From NCBI GenBank assembly GCA_016713725.1, contig JADJOO010000002.1, forward strand, positions 211,082 through 275,081: DNA of 64,000 nucleotides, in the 5' to 3' direction. This document shows positions 1 to 9,851 of this stretch, in pieces. The stretch's first letter is position 1, and every line of letters begins with the position of its first letter. The position numbers were made by a program, and so were the translations under genes. The DNA comes from Pseudomonadota bacterium (GTDB lineage Bacteria > Pseudomonadota > Gammaproteobacteria > Steroidobacterales > Steroidobacteraceae). The notes beneath the pieces are model-generated. The model worked only from the letters and a program-made list of their open reading frames with translations. It was not told the DNA's origin and did not search any database.

Positions 1-660
1 CCAGATGTTGTGCGTCTCGACCCAGCGGTACCGCGTGCGGCCCTGCGCGTCCTGCGTGCCGATGCAGCGGCCGCCGAAGCTGACGACGTAACGGGCGTCG
101 TCGCGCGCGATCTCCCACGGGCTGCGCTCGCGCATCCACGTGCTCGCGATCTCGCGCTGCCGTCCGTCCTCGTCGATGACCTGCGTGAAGATGCCGTAGT
201 CGTAGCGGATCCCGTAGCCGACCGCCGGGTACTGCAGCGTGGCGAGCGAATCGAGAAAGCAGGCCGCAAGGCGGCCAAGACCGCCGTTACCGAGTCCCGG
301 GTCGTTTTCTTCCTGCGCCACGCGCTCGAGGTCGTACCCGAGCTCGGCCAGCGCTTCACGTGCTTCCTGCACCAGGTCGCCGTCGAGGCTGGCGAGGCCG
401 TTGATGAGCGAGCGGCCGAGCAGGTATTCGACCGACAGGTAACAGACGCGCTTGACGCCCGCCTGCGAAATGCGGCGCTGGGTGGACAACCAGCGCGCGG
501 CAAGCTCTTCGCGCACCGCGAGCGAGAGCGCGTCGTAGATGTCGCGCTGCGTGGCGGAATCGGGGTCCTTGCCGAGCGAGCGCGTCAGGCGGTCGAGCAG
601 GACGGCGCGCAGCGTACCGGGCTGCAGCGTGATTCCACTGAGCAAGGCGGTGCTTCTCAC
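1..660 (-). CDS. glgP: Glycogen/starch phosphorylase, N-terminal 220 residues (cut by window edge)
   Basis: This is the amino-terminal part of an alpha-glucan phosphorylase, which uses phosphate to release glucose-1-phosphate from glycogen in the cytoplasm. The visible 220 codons read in one frame and contain the family signatures YLSVEYLLGRSL, DPGLGNGGLGRLAACF and GYGIRYDYGIF. The chosen start is GTG at 660; a GGAG ribosome-binding site sits about 7 nt upstream, and the next residues look like a normal N-terminus. The catalytic and pyridoxal-phosphate domain lies beyond the left edge. A lipoprotein gene on the same strand ends 70 bp upstream. A secreted debranching-type enzyme is encoded at 24.5-26.9 kb, but it is not linked to this gene. 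Identity is very secure; substrate (glycogen or maltodextrin) is not resolved. Confidence 0.94.
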   Translation of the reverse strand, partial: MRSTALLSGITLQPGTLRAVLLDRLTRSLGKDPDSATQRDIYDALSLAVREELAARWLSTQRRISQAGVKRVCYLSVEYLLGRSLINGLASLDGDLVQEAREALAELGYDLERVAQEENDPGLGNGGLGRLAACFLDSLATLQYPAVGYGIRYDYGIFTQVIDEDGRQREIASTWMRERSPWEIARDDARYVVSFGGRCIGTQDAQGRTRYRWVETHNIW

Positions 661-730
661 GTAGTGACTCCGTACGCTTGCGCGGAACCGACCGCGTCTT
701 GTTATTGGACGACCCAGGCGCCGCAGCGCG

Positions 731-1342
731 TCAGAGCTTCTGCAGTGTTCGCTCGGCCACGATGCGCCAGCCCTGCGCGTCCCTCGCGAGCGTCAGTTCC
801 TTGACGTACGCATCCTTGCCGAAGCGCTGCACGAACGTCACGACCTTGCGGTCGGGACCGGCGTCCTTCGTCTTGAGTTCTTCGAGTCGCGCGTCGGGCG
901 TATCGCCATTCGCGACCTGTTGCTTGCGGTCTTCGATGTAGGCCGTGGCTCCGCCACTCTCGGTCGACTGGAACTGCGGCGAGTAGAACGCCGCCACCTG
1001 GTCCGGTTTGCGGTTCGCCCACGCGGAGGCCCAGACGTAGACCGCCTCTTCGACCGAACCTGCCATCACGGCCTTGGGTCCGAAATACGCGGGCGGCTGA
1101 TCGAGACACTTGGGTGCCGGATCGAGCTTCGCGGGATCGGGTGTCGCCGGCGGAATGTTCATGCCTCCGCTCAGTCGCTCGCTTCCAGTCACGCCTTCCG
1201 GCATCTCCAGCCGGGGACGTTCCTGCGCAGCGAGGTATTCGGGGTCGTCGCCACAGGGATTGCTGGTGGCGCAACCCGTCAGCGCGGCGACCGCCATGCC
1301 CGGCAGGATCAGCAAGCGAAGCGAAGTGCTCGAAACGGGCAT
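731..1342 (-). CDS. Lipoprotein with C-terminal NTF2-like (Cds6-type) domain
   Basis: A predicted outer-membrane or periplasmic lipoprotein of 203 residues. The N-terminus is a signal peptide ending in the lipobox LTGC, with the lipidated Cys at residue 24. I chose the ATG at 1342 because it places this signal at the extreme N-terminus; the frame stays open further upstream but codes low-complexity sequence. Residues 25-95 are Pro-rich. The C-terminal 110 residues (VYVWASAWANRKPDQVAAFY onward, ending in GWRIVAERTLQ) resemble the SnoaL/NTF2-like domain found in L,D-transpeptidase-associated Cds6 proteins, where it probably binds a ligand or partner. It shares a strand with glgP and an upstream methyltransferase, but gaps of 70-130 bp make co-transcription only possible. 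Specific function unknown. Confidence 0.8.
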   Translation of the reverse strand: MPVSSTSLRLLILPGMAVAALTGCATSNPCGDDPEYLAAQERPRLEMPEGVTGSERLSGGMNIPPATPDPAKLDPAPKCLDQPPAYFGPKAVMAGSVEEAVYVWASAWANRKPDQVAAFYSPQFQSTESGGATAYIEDRKQQVANGDTPDARLEELKTKDAGPDRKVVTFVQRFGKDAYVKELTLARDAQGWRIVAERTLQKL

Positions 1343-1472
1343 CGGCGGATCACCGGGCGCAATAGGCGAAGGGGACGCATTGTAGCGTCCCCCCGCGCGG
1401 ATGTGCCGCGCCCGCTGGCGATCATGCGCGGTCGGTTGCAGCCGCCTGCTCGTTTCCCACTCAGTGCGCGCA

Positions 1473-2129
1473 TCAGCGGGATTGCCGGAGACGCCCAGGC
1501 GCTGTAGCCCCGCCGCGATCGCAGCACCTCGACCTGGTCGAGTTCCCACAGTGCACCGGCGCGCCACGGCGCACGAACATGCCCGACCCGGCGTTGATGA
1601 ACGAGCGTGCGAGCCGCTTGCGATACCACTCGGCGGGACGGATGTGGACGTTCCGGTCCGTGCGGCGCTTGTCGCAGTAGAGTTCCCAGTCCTCGCGCGT
1701 CAGCGCGCCAAAGTGCAGGACCCCATGGCACAGGCGGGCGAGATTACGCAGACCGGCCGCCGCGGGTCGAGTCGGCAGGTACTGAAAGACGTCGTAGCAG
1801 ACGACCAGATCGAACGGCCTGGGCGACTCGAACGTGGCCGCCGACCCCTGGGTCCAGCCATGCTTGTCACACAGGTACTGGCTGACTTCGAGGCCGGTGT
1901 ACTTCGCCCTGGGAAAGTGCCGCAGCAACTGGTCGCGCATGAGGCCCAGTCCGCACCCCACGTCGAGAATCGAGCGCACCTGCAGCTCGCCGTGGTTTGC
2001 GAACGCCGCGATCAGGTCGGCGCGCCGGATCATCTCCTTGCCGGTCACGACCCGCGTTCGCGGGTCGAGGTAGAAGCGCCGGAAGAAGGCGGCGTCAAAC
2101 TGCTCGGTCGGGGCGGTTTTCTTTGGCAC
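1473..2129 (-). CDS. Class I SAM-dependent methyltransferase, C-terminus probably frameshifted
   Basis: A small Rossmann-fold methyltransferase. The SAM-binding motif I, DVGCGLG, is at residues 56-62, followed by an acidic residue in TGLEVSQ and by a motif IV-like stretch FDLVVCYDVFQYLP. The open frame is 218 residues from a GTG at 2129. The last 25-30 residues become Arg/Cys-rich and unnatural after VRRGAPV. The neighbouring frame gives ALWELDQVEVL directly after that point, so a one-base indel near 1555 is likely and the true C-terminus may differ. Substrate unknown. The gene is divergent from hsp20-lon, about 200 bp away. Confidence 0.8.
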   Translation of the reverse strand: MPKKTAPTEQFDAAFFRRFYLDPRTRVVTGKEMIRRADLIAAFANHGELQVRSILDVGCGLGLMRDQLLRHFPRAKYTGLEVSQYLCDKHGWTQGSAATFESPRPFDLVVCYDVFQYLPTRPAAAGLRNLARLCHGVLHFGALTREDWELYCDKRRTDRNVHIRPAEWYRKRLARSFINAGSGMFVRRGAPVHCGNSTRSRCCDRGGATAPGRLRQSR

Positions 2130-2364
2130 GGTAAGTCGATGTCTTGGCGTTTGGCCGCGATTGGCCGAGGGTCATGATTCGGTAGCTAAAGCTTAAAGTA
2201 TTTCTCGAATGGGCTGCCATCAATCGCGCTTTACTTAGTTTTGCCGAACAACACCGTGCAACTGCTACAGCGCCTGGACCAGCCGCTGGCCTCGTCGCGG
2301 TTGCATCGCGACCGGACGCCCCCACTTCGTGGTTCATGCAGCAATCAGACAGGCGGCCGCGACG

Positions 2365-2776
2365 ATGAACCGACGCGAAATGCGCTCGTGGATGTGGGCC
2401 GAGGCGGTGGACAGGCTCGACCAGGCCGACCGCCTGCAACGGCAGTTCTTTCGCCTGGCCGTCCAGCCGGCGGACCCGCGACAGCAGCCCCGTTGGGAGC
2501 CGCCCGTGGACGTCTACGCGGGCACCGAACAGGTGCTGATCGAGGTCGCGTTGCCGGGAGTGCCGGCGGACCGGATGGAGTTGATCCTCGGCCGGGTGAA
2601 CTGGTGATCCGGGGCGAGCGCACTTTGCCGAACCGACCGGCCGGCACGACTCTCCAGCGACTCGAGATTCCTTACGGACGGTTCGAGCGCCGTCTGGCAC
2701 TCGGTCCCGGGCACTGGGACCTGGTTGACCGGCGACTCGCCGATGGCTGCCTGCAGTTGCTGCTGGCCCGCCGCTG

Positions 2777-2777
<1 letters not shown>
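2365..2777 (+). CDS. Hsp20/alpha-crystallin family small heat-shock protein (one frameshift)
   Basis: A small ATP-independent chaperone that holds unfolding proteins. The first frame gives the start of the alpha-crystallin domain (EPPVDVYAGTEQVLIEVALPGV) and stops near 2607. The next frame picks up exactly where expected (LVIRGERTLP, then YGRFERRLALG) and ends at 2777. A single-base indel near 2600 therefore splits one gene of about 137 codons. Start choice is uncertain: ATG 2365 is used, with GTG 2329 and ATG 2380 as alternatives. The stop codon overlaps the first possible ATG of lon (TGATG), which indicates translational coupling of this chaperone to the Lon protease. I could not identify a convincing heat-shock promoter. 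Confidence 0.82.
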
Positions 2778-5108
<2,331 letters not shown>

Positions 5109-5156
5109 TCCGCTCTTTCCGCGTCCGCAGGAGAGGTCGCGCAGTGTGGGTGAGGC

Positions 5157-5240
5157 GTCAGGCGTCCGACCCGGCATGTCCTGTCGCGCTTGGAAAGGCA
5201 GACACGCGCGCGCCAGGACACGCCGGACCGGACGCCTGAC
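5157..5240. repeat. Hairpin element 1 with conserved apical loop
   Basis: Arms 5157-5168 and 5229-5240 pair perfectly over 12 bp. An inner stem (CCGGC.TGTCCTG with CAGGACA.GCCGG, one mismatch) continues it. The apex holds the 23-nt sequence at 5187-5209, whose core is TTGGAAAGGCAGACAC. The same 23 nt recur in inverted orientation in a second hairpin 83 bp away. It lies just downstream of lon and could also act as a terminator, although no T-run follows. Confidence 0.8.
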
Positions 5241-5296
5241 TCGCGCCTCTAGAGCGCTCTTCGGCGCGCGAATCCTGCGCCAGGCGCGCGGAGCAA

Positions 5297-5366
5297 GCGG
5301 TCGATCCGGGCCTTGCCCCCGAGCGCGTGTCTGCCTTTCCAAGCGGGAAGGCACGGGATCGACCGC
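5297..5366. repeat. Hairpin element 2, inverted copy with different stem, same loop
   Basis: Arms GCGGTCGATCC (5297-5307) and GGATCGACCGC (5356-5366) pair perfectly over 11 bp, and GCCTT/AAGGC form an inner stem. The apex at 5323-5345 is the exact reverse complement of 5187-5209 in element 1. The outer stem has no sequence similarity to that of element 1. The interval 5109-5458 otherwise contains no gene I can support. Confidence 0.8.
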
Positions 5367-5458
5367 GCATCCCCAGCGACCATTCCCGGCGCGTGTCCAG
5401 TCCCAGCGGGGCAAGGTTTCACGGACCAGGTGTTCAACCAGCCACGGTCCGACTGGGG

Positions 5459-7567
5459 TTACTGGAGGTACCTGGCGAACCAGTCCTGGATGACCTGGTA
5501 GTGGTACCGGCTGTTCTCACCCTTGAGTACCCAGTGGTTCTCGTCGGGGAACACGACCAGGCGGCTCGGGACACCCTGCCGCTGCAGCACCGTCCAGAAC
5601 TCGAGCGTGTTGTTGAGCGGCACGCGAAAGTCCTTCTCGCCCACCGTCAGCAGGATCGGCGTCCTGAGCTTCGTCGAGCGATAGAACGGACTCTGCTTGT
5701 GCCACAGCGCGAGATCGCTTTCCCATGCCGGCCCGCCCAGAGTGCGCTCGCGGTCGTACACCACGTCGCTCGTCGTCCACTGCGTCTTCAGGTCGTACAG
5801 TCCCGCGTGGCTCGCGATCGCGCGATACCGATTCGTCGTGACCGCCAGCCAGTTGGAGAGGTGGCCGCCGTAGCTCGCGCCACCCGCCACCTGCTTCGAC
5901 CCATCGATGAACGGGTAACGACGAATGGCTTCGTCGGCAGCCTGGTTGATCTCAGCCGCTGGACCCTGCAGCGGATCGCCCCGGATGCCGCGCGAGAACG
6001 CTTCGCCGAAACCGGTCGAGCCGCTGTAATTGGTGAGCAGTACGACGTAGCCGGGACGCGAATGCAGGTGGTAGTTCCAGCGCGTGCCGAACTCGTCGAC
6101 ATACATGTTGTGCGGACCGCCGTGGATCAGCACGAACAACGGATACTTGCGCGCTGCGTCAAAACCCGGAGGCAGCACGACGAAGCTGTGGATCCTGCGG
6201 CCGCGCGTCGAGTTGAACCAGAACTCCTGCAGCGGTTGCCAGTCGATCTGCGCCACCCGTGTCGCGTTGAATTCCGACAACGCCCGCCACTGCCCGCTGG
6301 CGGCATCGACGCGGCCGATCTCGGTCGGGCTCACCGCACTGCCCCAGCCCGCCGCGATGACCGGCGCCGTCGCATCGCCGCCGAGCGAGAAGCCGGCATA
6401 CGTGCCCGCCTCGAGCTTGCCGACCTCCGCCGCCGGGCCGTGTTCAAGCGACGCGACGAACAGCTTGCGATGGCCAGTCTGCTCGGACTGGAAATACACA
6501 CGCCGGCTGTCGGCAGCGACGTGATAGTCGTCCACTGAGCCGTCGAATCCGTCGACCACCTCTGCCGGCTCGCCCTGCAGCGGCCAGGACCACTGCACGA
6601 GACGCGTTGCGTTGTAGACCCACTGCTTCGACACCTGCTCGGCCCTGGCGAGCAGCCGGCGTCCGTCTGGACTGAAGCTCGGCTTCGAGTAATCGCGTCC
6701 GGGGGCCGTCAGCCGTCGCGGCTCGCCACCCTCGGCACTCACCTGCCACAACGCCAGGCTGACGCTCGCGCGGGCCGCCTGGTCGCGCTCAGTCGTCGCG
6801 GCAAACACAACGGCCGCGCCATCCGGTGCCCAGACGGCATCAAGGGACTCGCCCGAGTTGCCGAGTTGCCCGCCGAATCCACGGGCCGCGCGCATCGCAG
6901 TGCCACCGAGCAGGTCGCGCGGCTCGGCGCCGGGGTCGAGCGACTGCACGACAAGCGTCGGCTGGCGATCGTCGAGCCAGCGATCCCAGTGGCGGATCGG
7001 GAACGTGTCGTAGGTGCGCGCGTCGTACTTGCGTGCGTTACGTTCCTCGCGGATCTTGCGATTTTCGGCGTCGCTGCGAGTGCCCGCATACACGTGCGTG
7101 GTCACGAGCAGCTTGCGCCCGTCCGGACTCCACACCGGCGCAGAAGCGCCGCCGACGAGATTCGTGACACGTTGCGCGTCGCCGCCGTTGGCAAGATGGA
7201 GGACGTACACCTGGCTCTCGTCGTCACCTTCGCGCTTCACCGTGAACGCGATGCGCGTCGAGTCCGGGCTCCAGGCCACGTCGCTCTCGCCAGACTTGCC
7301 CGCGGTCAACTTGCGCGGCGGCAGACTGCCGTCCGATGGCACGATCCACAAATCGCTGGTCTTGGCGGCGTCGGCGTACGACGGCTCCACCACGCTGAAC
7401 ACGATCCAGCGGCCGTCCGCGCTCACCTCGGGCGCACTGACGCGAGTCATCAACCACACGTCTTCGTGGGTGACCGGGTGCCTCGCGGACGGATCGGCGG
7501 CGATCGCGGGGGCGGACAACACTGCAAGCACGACAGGGAGGAATGCGCGGAGTTTCATGGTCGACAT
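5459..7567 (-). CDS. S9 family prolyl oligopeptidase / acylaminoacyl-peptidase, exported
   Basis: A serine peptidase of the prolyl-oligopeptidase clan, 702 residues from ATG 7567. ATG 7558 three codons later gives a cleaner start of the signal peptide MKLRAFLPVVLAVLSAPAIA. The middle is a WD40/beta-propeller with repeated SPDG/SPDS blades, which filters peptide access. The C-terminal alpha/beta hydrolase domain carries the complete triad: Ser565 in GGASYGGH, Asp646 in GEKDFRVP and His678 in DENHWVLK. The substrate is probably short peptides in the periplasm. It follows the MATE gene by less than 10 bp on the same strand, so the two are likely co-transcribed. No frame break is seen. Confidence 0.9.
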   Translation of the reverse strand: MSTMKLRAFLPVVLAVLSAPAIAADPSARHPVTHEDVWLMTRVSAPEVSADGRWIVFSVVEPSYADAAKTSDLWIVPSDGSLPPRKLTAGKSGESDVAWSPDSTRIAFTVKREGDDESQVYVLHLANGGDAQRVTNLVGGASAPVWSPDGRKLLVTTHVYAGTRSDAENRKIREERNARKYDARTYDTFPIRHWDRWLDDRQPTLVVQSLDPGAEPRDLLGGTAMRAARGFGGQLGNSGESLDAVWAPDGAAVVFAATTERDQAARASVSLALWQVSAEGGEPRRLTAPGRDYSKPSFSPDGRRLLARAEQVSKQWVYNATRLVQWSWPLQGEPAEVVDGFDGSVDDYHVAADSRRVYFQSEQTGHRKLFVASLEHGPAAEVGKLEAGTYAGFSLGGDATAPVIAAGWGSAVSPTEIGRVDAASGQWRALSEFNATRVAQIDWQPLQEFWFNSTRGRRIHSFVVLPPGFDAARKYPLFVLIHGGPHNMYVDEFGTRWNYHLHSRPGYVVLLTNYSGSTGFGEAFSRGIRGDPLQGPAAEINQAADEAIRRYPFIDGSKQVAGGASYGGHLSNWLAVTTNRYRAIASHAGLYDLKTQWTTSDVVYDRERTLGGPAWESDLALWHKQSPFYRSTKLRTPILLTVGEKDFRVPLNNTLEFWTVLQRQGVPSRLVVFPDENHWVLKGENSRYHYQVIQDWFARYLQ

Positions 7568-7574
7568 CACCTCA

Positions 7575-9035
7575 TCAAATCTGTATCTGGCGCCATCGCC
7601 CGGACCGCCACCGCAGGTACAGCGCGACGCCGAGCACCACCACGTACACCAGCAGCCCGGTCCACCCACCCGCCGCGCCGTAGCCGTACTGCGGCAGGAA
7701 ATTGACCCAGCCCTGGCCCGGCGCGAAAGAAAGTGAATGCGCCAATGGCACGAACACGCCCCAGGCACACACGAAGAACAGGACCGCCGGCACCTTTACG
7801 TCGCCCGCGCCCCGCAGCGAGAACCCACTGCCCAGGTTGAGGCCATCGAAAATCTGGTAGCCCGCCGCGATCCACAGCAGCACGACGCCGATTTGCACGA
7901 CGTCCGCCGTCTGCGGGTCCGCCGCATTCATGAACGTCGGCAACAGCCACGGGCCCGACAGCGCAACCAGCACGCCGAGCGTGCCCATGAACGCGACGGT
8001 CAGCCAGATAATCGCGTTGCCTAGCAGGCGTGCCCAGTCGCGATCACCCGCGCCGATCGACTGCCCGACCAGCGTCGTTCCCGCGAGTGCAATACCGATG
8101 CCCGGCATGTACGACATCGACGTCAGCATCATGATGATCTGCGTGGCGGCGCCGTCGACCGAGCTCAACCGCACCTGCATCAGCTGAAACAGCGCCATGC
8201 CGAACAGGTCGGCGGCGTACATCGCGCCCATCGGCAGGCCCAGTCGATACTGCCGCGCGAGGCTGGTGAGGTCGGGGCGCCACGTCAGGTGCGACTTGTA
8301 CTTCGTGCGCAGTCCGCTGCCCACGAATATCCACAGCGCAAAGCCGAGCCCGCACACCATGCTGACGTTGGTGGCCCAGGCGGAACCCGCGATCCCGCCG
8401 TCGAGCTTGAAGATGAAGAGCCAGTTCAGTCCCGCATTCACGACCGCGACCAGGCCCGTCGTCATCACCGCAATGCGCGGACGCGAAATACCGTTGAAGA
8501 AACCGAGCACGGCCCACAACGCCACGCCGAGCGGCGCGCCGAGCATGCGCGGCTGCCAGAATGCCATCGCCTGCGCGGACACGTCTGGCGCGAGACCGAA
8601 CGGCGCGAACAGCAACGGGCCCGACCACGCCAGCAGAGCGAAGAAAGGCAGCGTCAGCGCGCTTGCCGTGAGCGCGACCCAGGTGGCGTGGCTCGCGCGT
8701 GTGAACCGTCGGCCACCTTCGGCCTGCGCCACGAACGTCTGCACGGCGAGTCCGACACCGCCGACCAGCATCAGGAACAGCAGCACCACCCAGTAGACCG
8801 CGGCCATGCCAGCCATCGCAGTCGTCGAGATGTGGCCGACGAACCACGTGTCGGTGAGACTGATCACGGCCTGCAGGCTGCTGTTGAGCATCAGCGGCAG
8901 AGCCAGCGTCGCGACGGCGCGATAGTCGATTACTACGCGTCCCGTGGCCGGATCACGCCTCTGTGCCGGCAATGGATTGCCCGCCGGCGGCGAGACGGTG
9001 CTCGTCCCGGCCGGCGGCGAATCGGCTGCGGTCAT
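7575..9035 (-). CDS. MATE family multidrug/toxin exporter
   Basis: An inner-membrane cation-coupled exporter of 486 residues with about twelve hydrophobic helices. The MatE repeats are recognisable (TLALPLMLNSSLQAVISLTD and the matching LGLPMGAMYAADLFGMALFQ). There is a hydrophilic Pro-rich N-terminus of about 35 residues. The gene lies 14 bp downstream of dedA and less than 10 bp upstream of the S9 peptidase, so the three form one minus-strand unit. Substrate cannot be read from the sequence. NorM-like drug efflux is the usual assignment, but many members export metabolites. Confidence 0.92.
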   Translation of the reverse strand: MTAADSPPAGTSTVSPPAGNPLPAQRRDPATGRVVIDYRAVATLALPLMLNSSLQAVISLTDTWFVGHISTTAMAGMAAVYWVVLLFLMLVGGVGLAVQTFVAQAEGGRRFTRASHATWVALTASALTLPFFALLAWSGPLLFAPFGLAPDVSAQAMAFWQPRMLGAPLGVALWAVLGFFNGISRPRIAVMTTGLVAVVNAGLNWLFIFKLDGGIAGSAWATNVSMVCGLGFALWIFVGSGLRTKYKSHLTWRPDLTSLARQYRLGLPMGAMYAADLFGMALFQLMQVRLSSVDGAATQIIMMLTSMSYMPGIGIALAGTTLVGQSIGAGDRDWARLLGNAIIWLTVAFMGTLGVLVALSGPWLLPTFMNAADPQTADVVQIGVVLLWIAAGYQIFDGLNLGSGFSLRGAGDVKVPAVLFFVCAWGVFVPLAHSLSFAPGQGWVNFLPQYGYGAAGGWTGLLVYVVVLGVALYLRWRSGRWRQIQI

Positions 9036-9048
9036 GACCGTGCGCGCA

Positions 9049-9666
9049 TCACCGGCGCATCTGCCGATGCACGAAAAAATAGTACAGCGAGCCCAGGAAC
9101 ACGAGCAGGCCGCCCACCCACAGGCTGATGCGGTGCAGGTTGCCCTGCATCAGCTGCTCGTCCTGTCCGGCAGTGACACCCACCCAGCAGAGCACCGCGC
9201 ACCAGATGCCCGATCCAATGATCGTCGCGAGCGAGTACCAGCCGAAGTGCATGCGCACGACGCCCGCGGGAATGCCTATCAAGTGACGAATGACGGGGAG
9301 CAGGCGGGAGATGAACACACCGACCATGCCGTAGTGCGACGACCATGCCTCGGCCTGCTGGATTTTTTCCGGTGTGATCATCACGTAGCGACCGTACTTC
9401 ATCAGCAACGGCCGGCCGATCAGGTACGAAGCCCAGTACATCACGCTCGCGCCCACCCACGATCCAACGGTACCGGCGATGACTATACCGGTCAGTGTGA
9501 ATGTTCCCTTCGAGTGCGCGAGGTACGCGGCCGGAGGGATCACGAACTCGCTCGGCACCGGCAGGATGGAACTCTCCATCGCCATCAGCAGCCCGATGAG
9601 CCAATAACCCCCCTGGTCGAGGGCGGCGAGGTACCACTGGATCAGGGAGGTGAGCATCTCGTGCAT
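9049..9666 (-). CDS. DedA family membrane protein
   Basis: A 205-residue DedA/SNARE-associated-domain protein. Members are inner-membrane lipid transporters, and several recycle undecaprenyl phosphate. Family features seen are the re-entrant motif region ESSILPVPSEFVIPPAAYLA, the conserved FISRLLPVIRHLIGIPAG, and four to five hydrophobic segments. ATG 9666 was chosen because it starts the family-like N-terminus MHEMLTSLIQWYLA; ATG 9657 is an alternative, and neither has a strong Shine-Dalgarno. First gene of the dedA-MATE-S9 unit, divergent from the MscS-family gene about 185 bp away. Confidence 0.9.
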   Translation of the reverse strand: MHEMLTSLIQWYLAALDQGGYWLIGLLMAMESSILPVPSEFVIPPAAYLAHSKGTFTLTGIVIAGTVGSWVGASVMYWASYLIGRPLLMKYGRYVMITPEKIQQAEAWSSHYGMVGVFISRLLPVIRHLIGIPAGVVRMHFGWYSLATIIGSGIWCAVLCWVGVTAGQDEQLMQGNLHRISLWVGGLLVFLGSLYYFFVHRQMRR

Positions 9667-9851
9667 CTGGAACACATCTGGCTGTAGGAACAAAGGGTCG
9701 GCCCACCCAAGGGCAGTGCCGGGGGACAGGCATTTTGCCAGAGCCAGGCGATCGTCAGGCGATGGACCCCGTAGGACGGCGCTGGAACAGGTGCGACAAT
9801 GCAGGACTTCGCCGGCTGGGGTGCTTGAAAGACGATGGATGGCCTGAAAAG

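Noticed and set aside
5157..5366. Integron attC sites
   Set aside because: No GTTRRRY/RYYYAAC core sites and no integrase. The conserved part is the loop, whereas attC conserves its ends.
5327..6538. Plus-strand open frame of 403 codons
   Set aside because: It is opposite the S9 peptidase catalytic domain, whose triad is intact.
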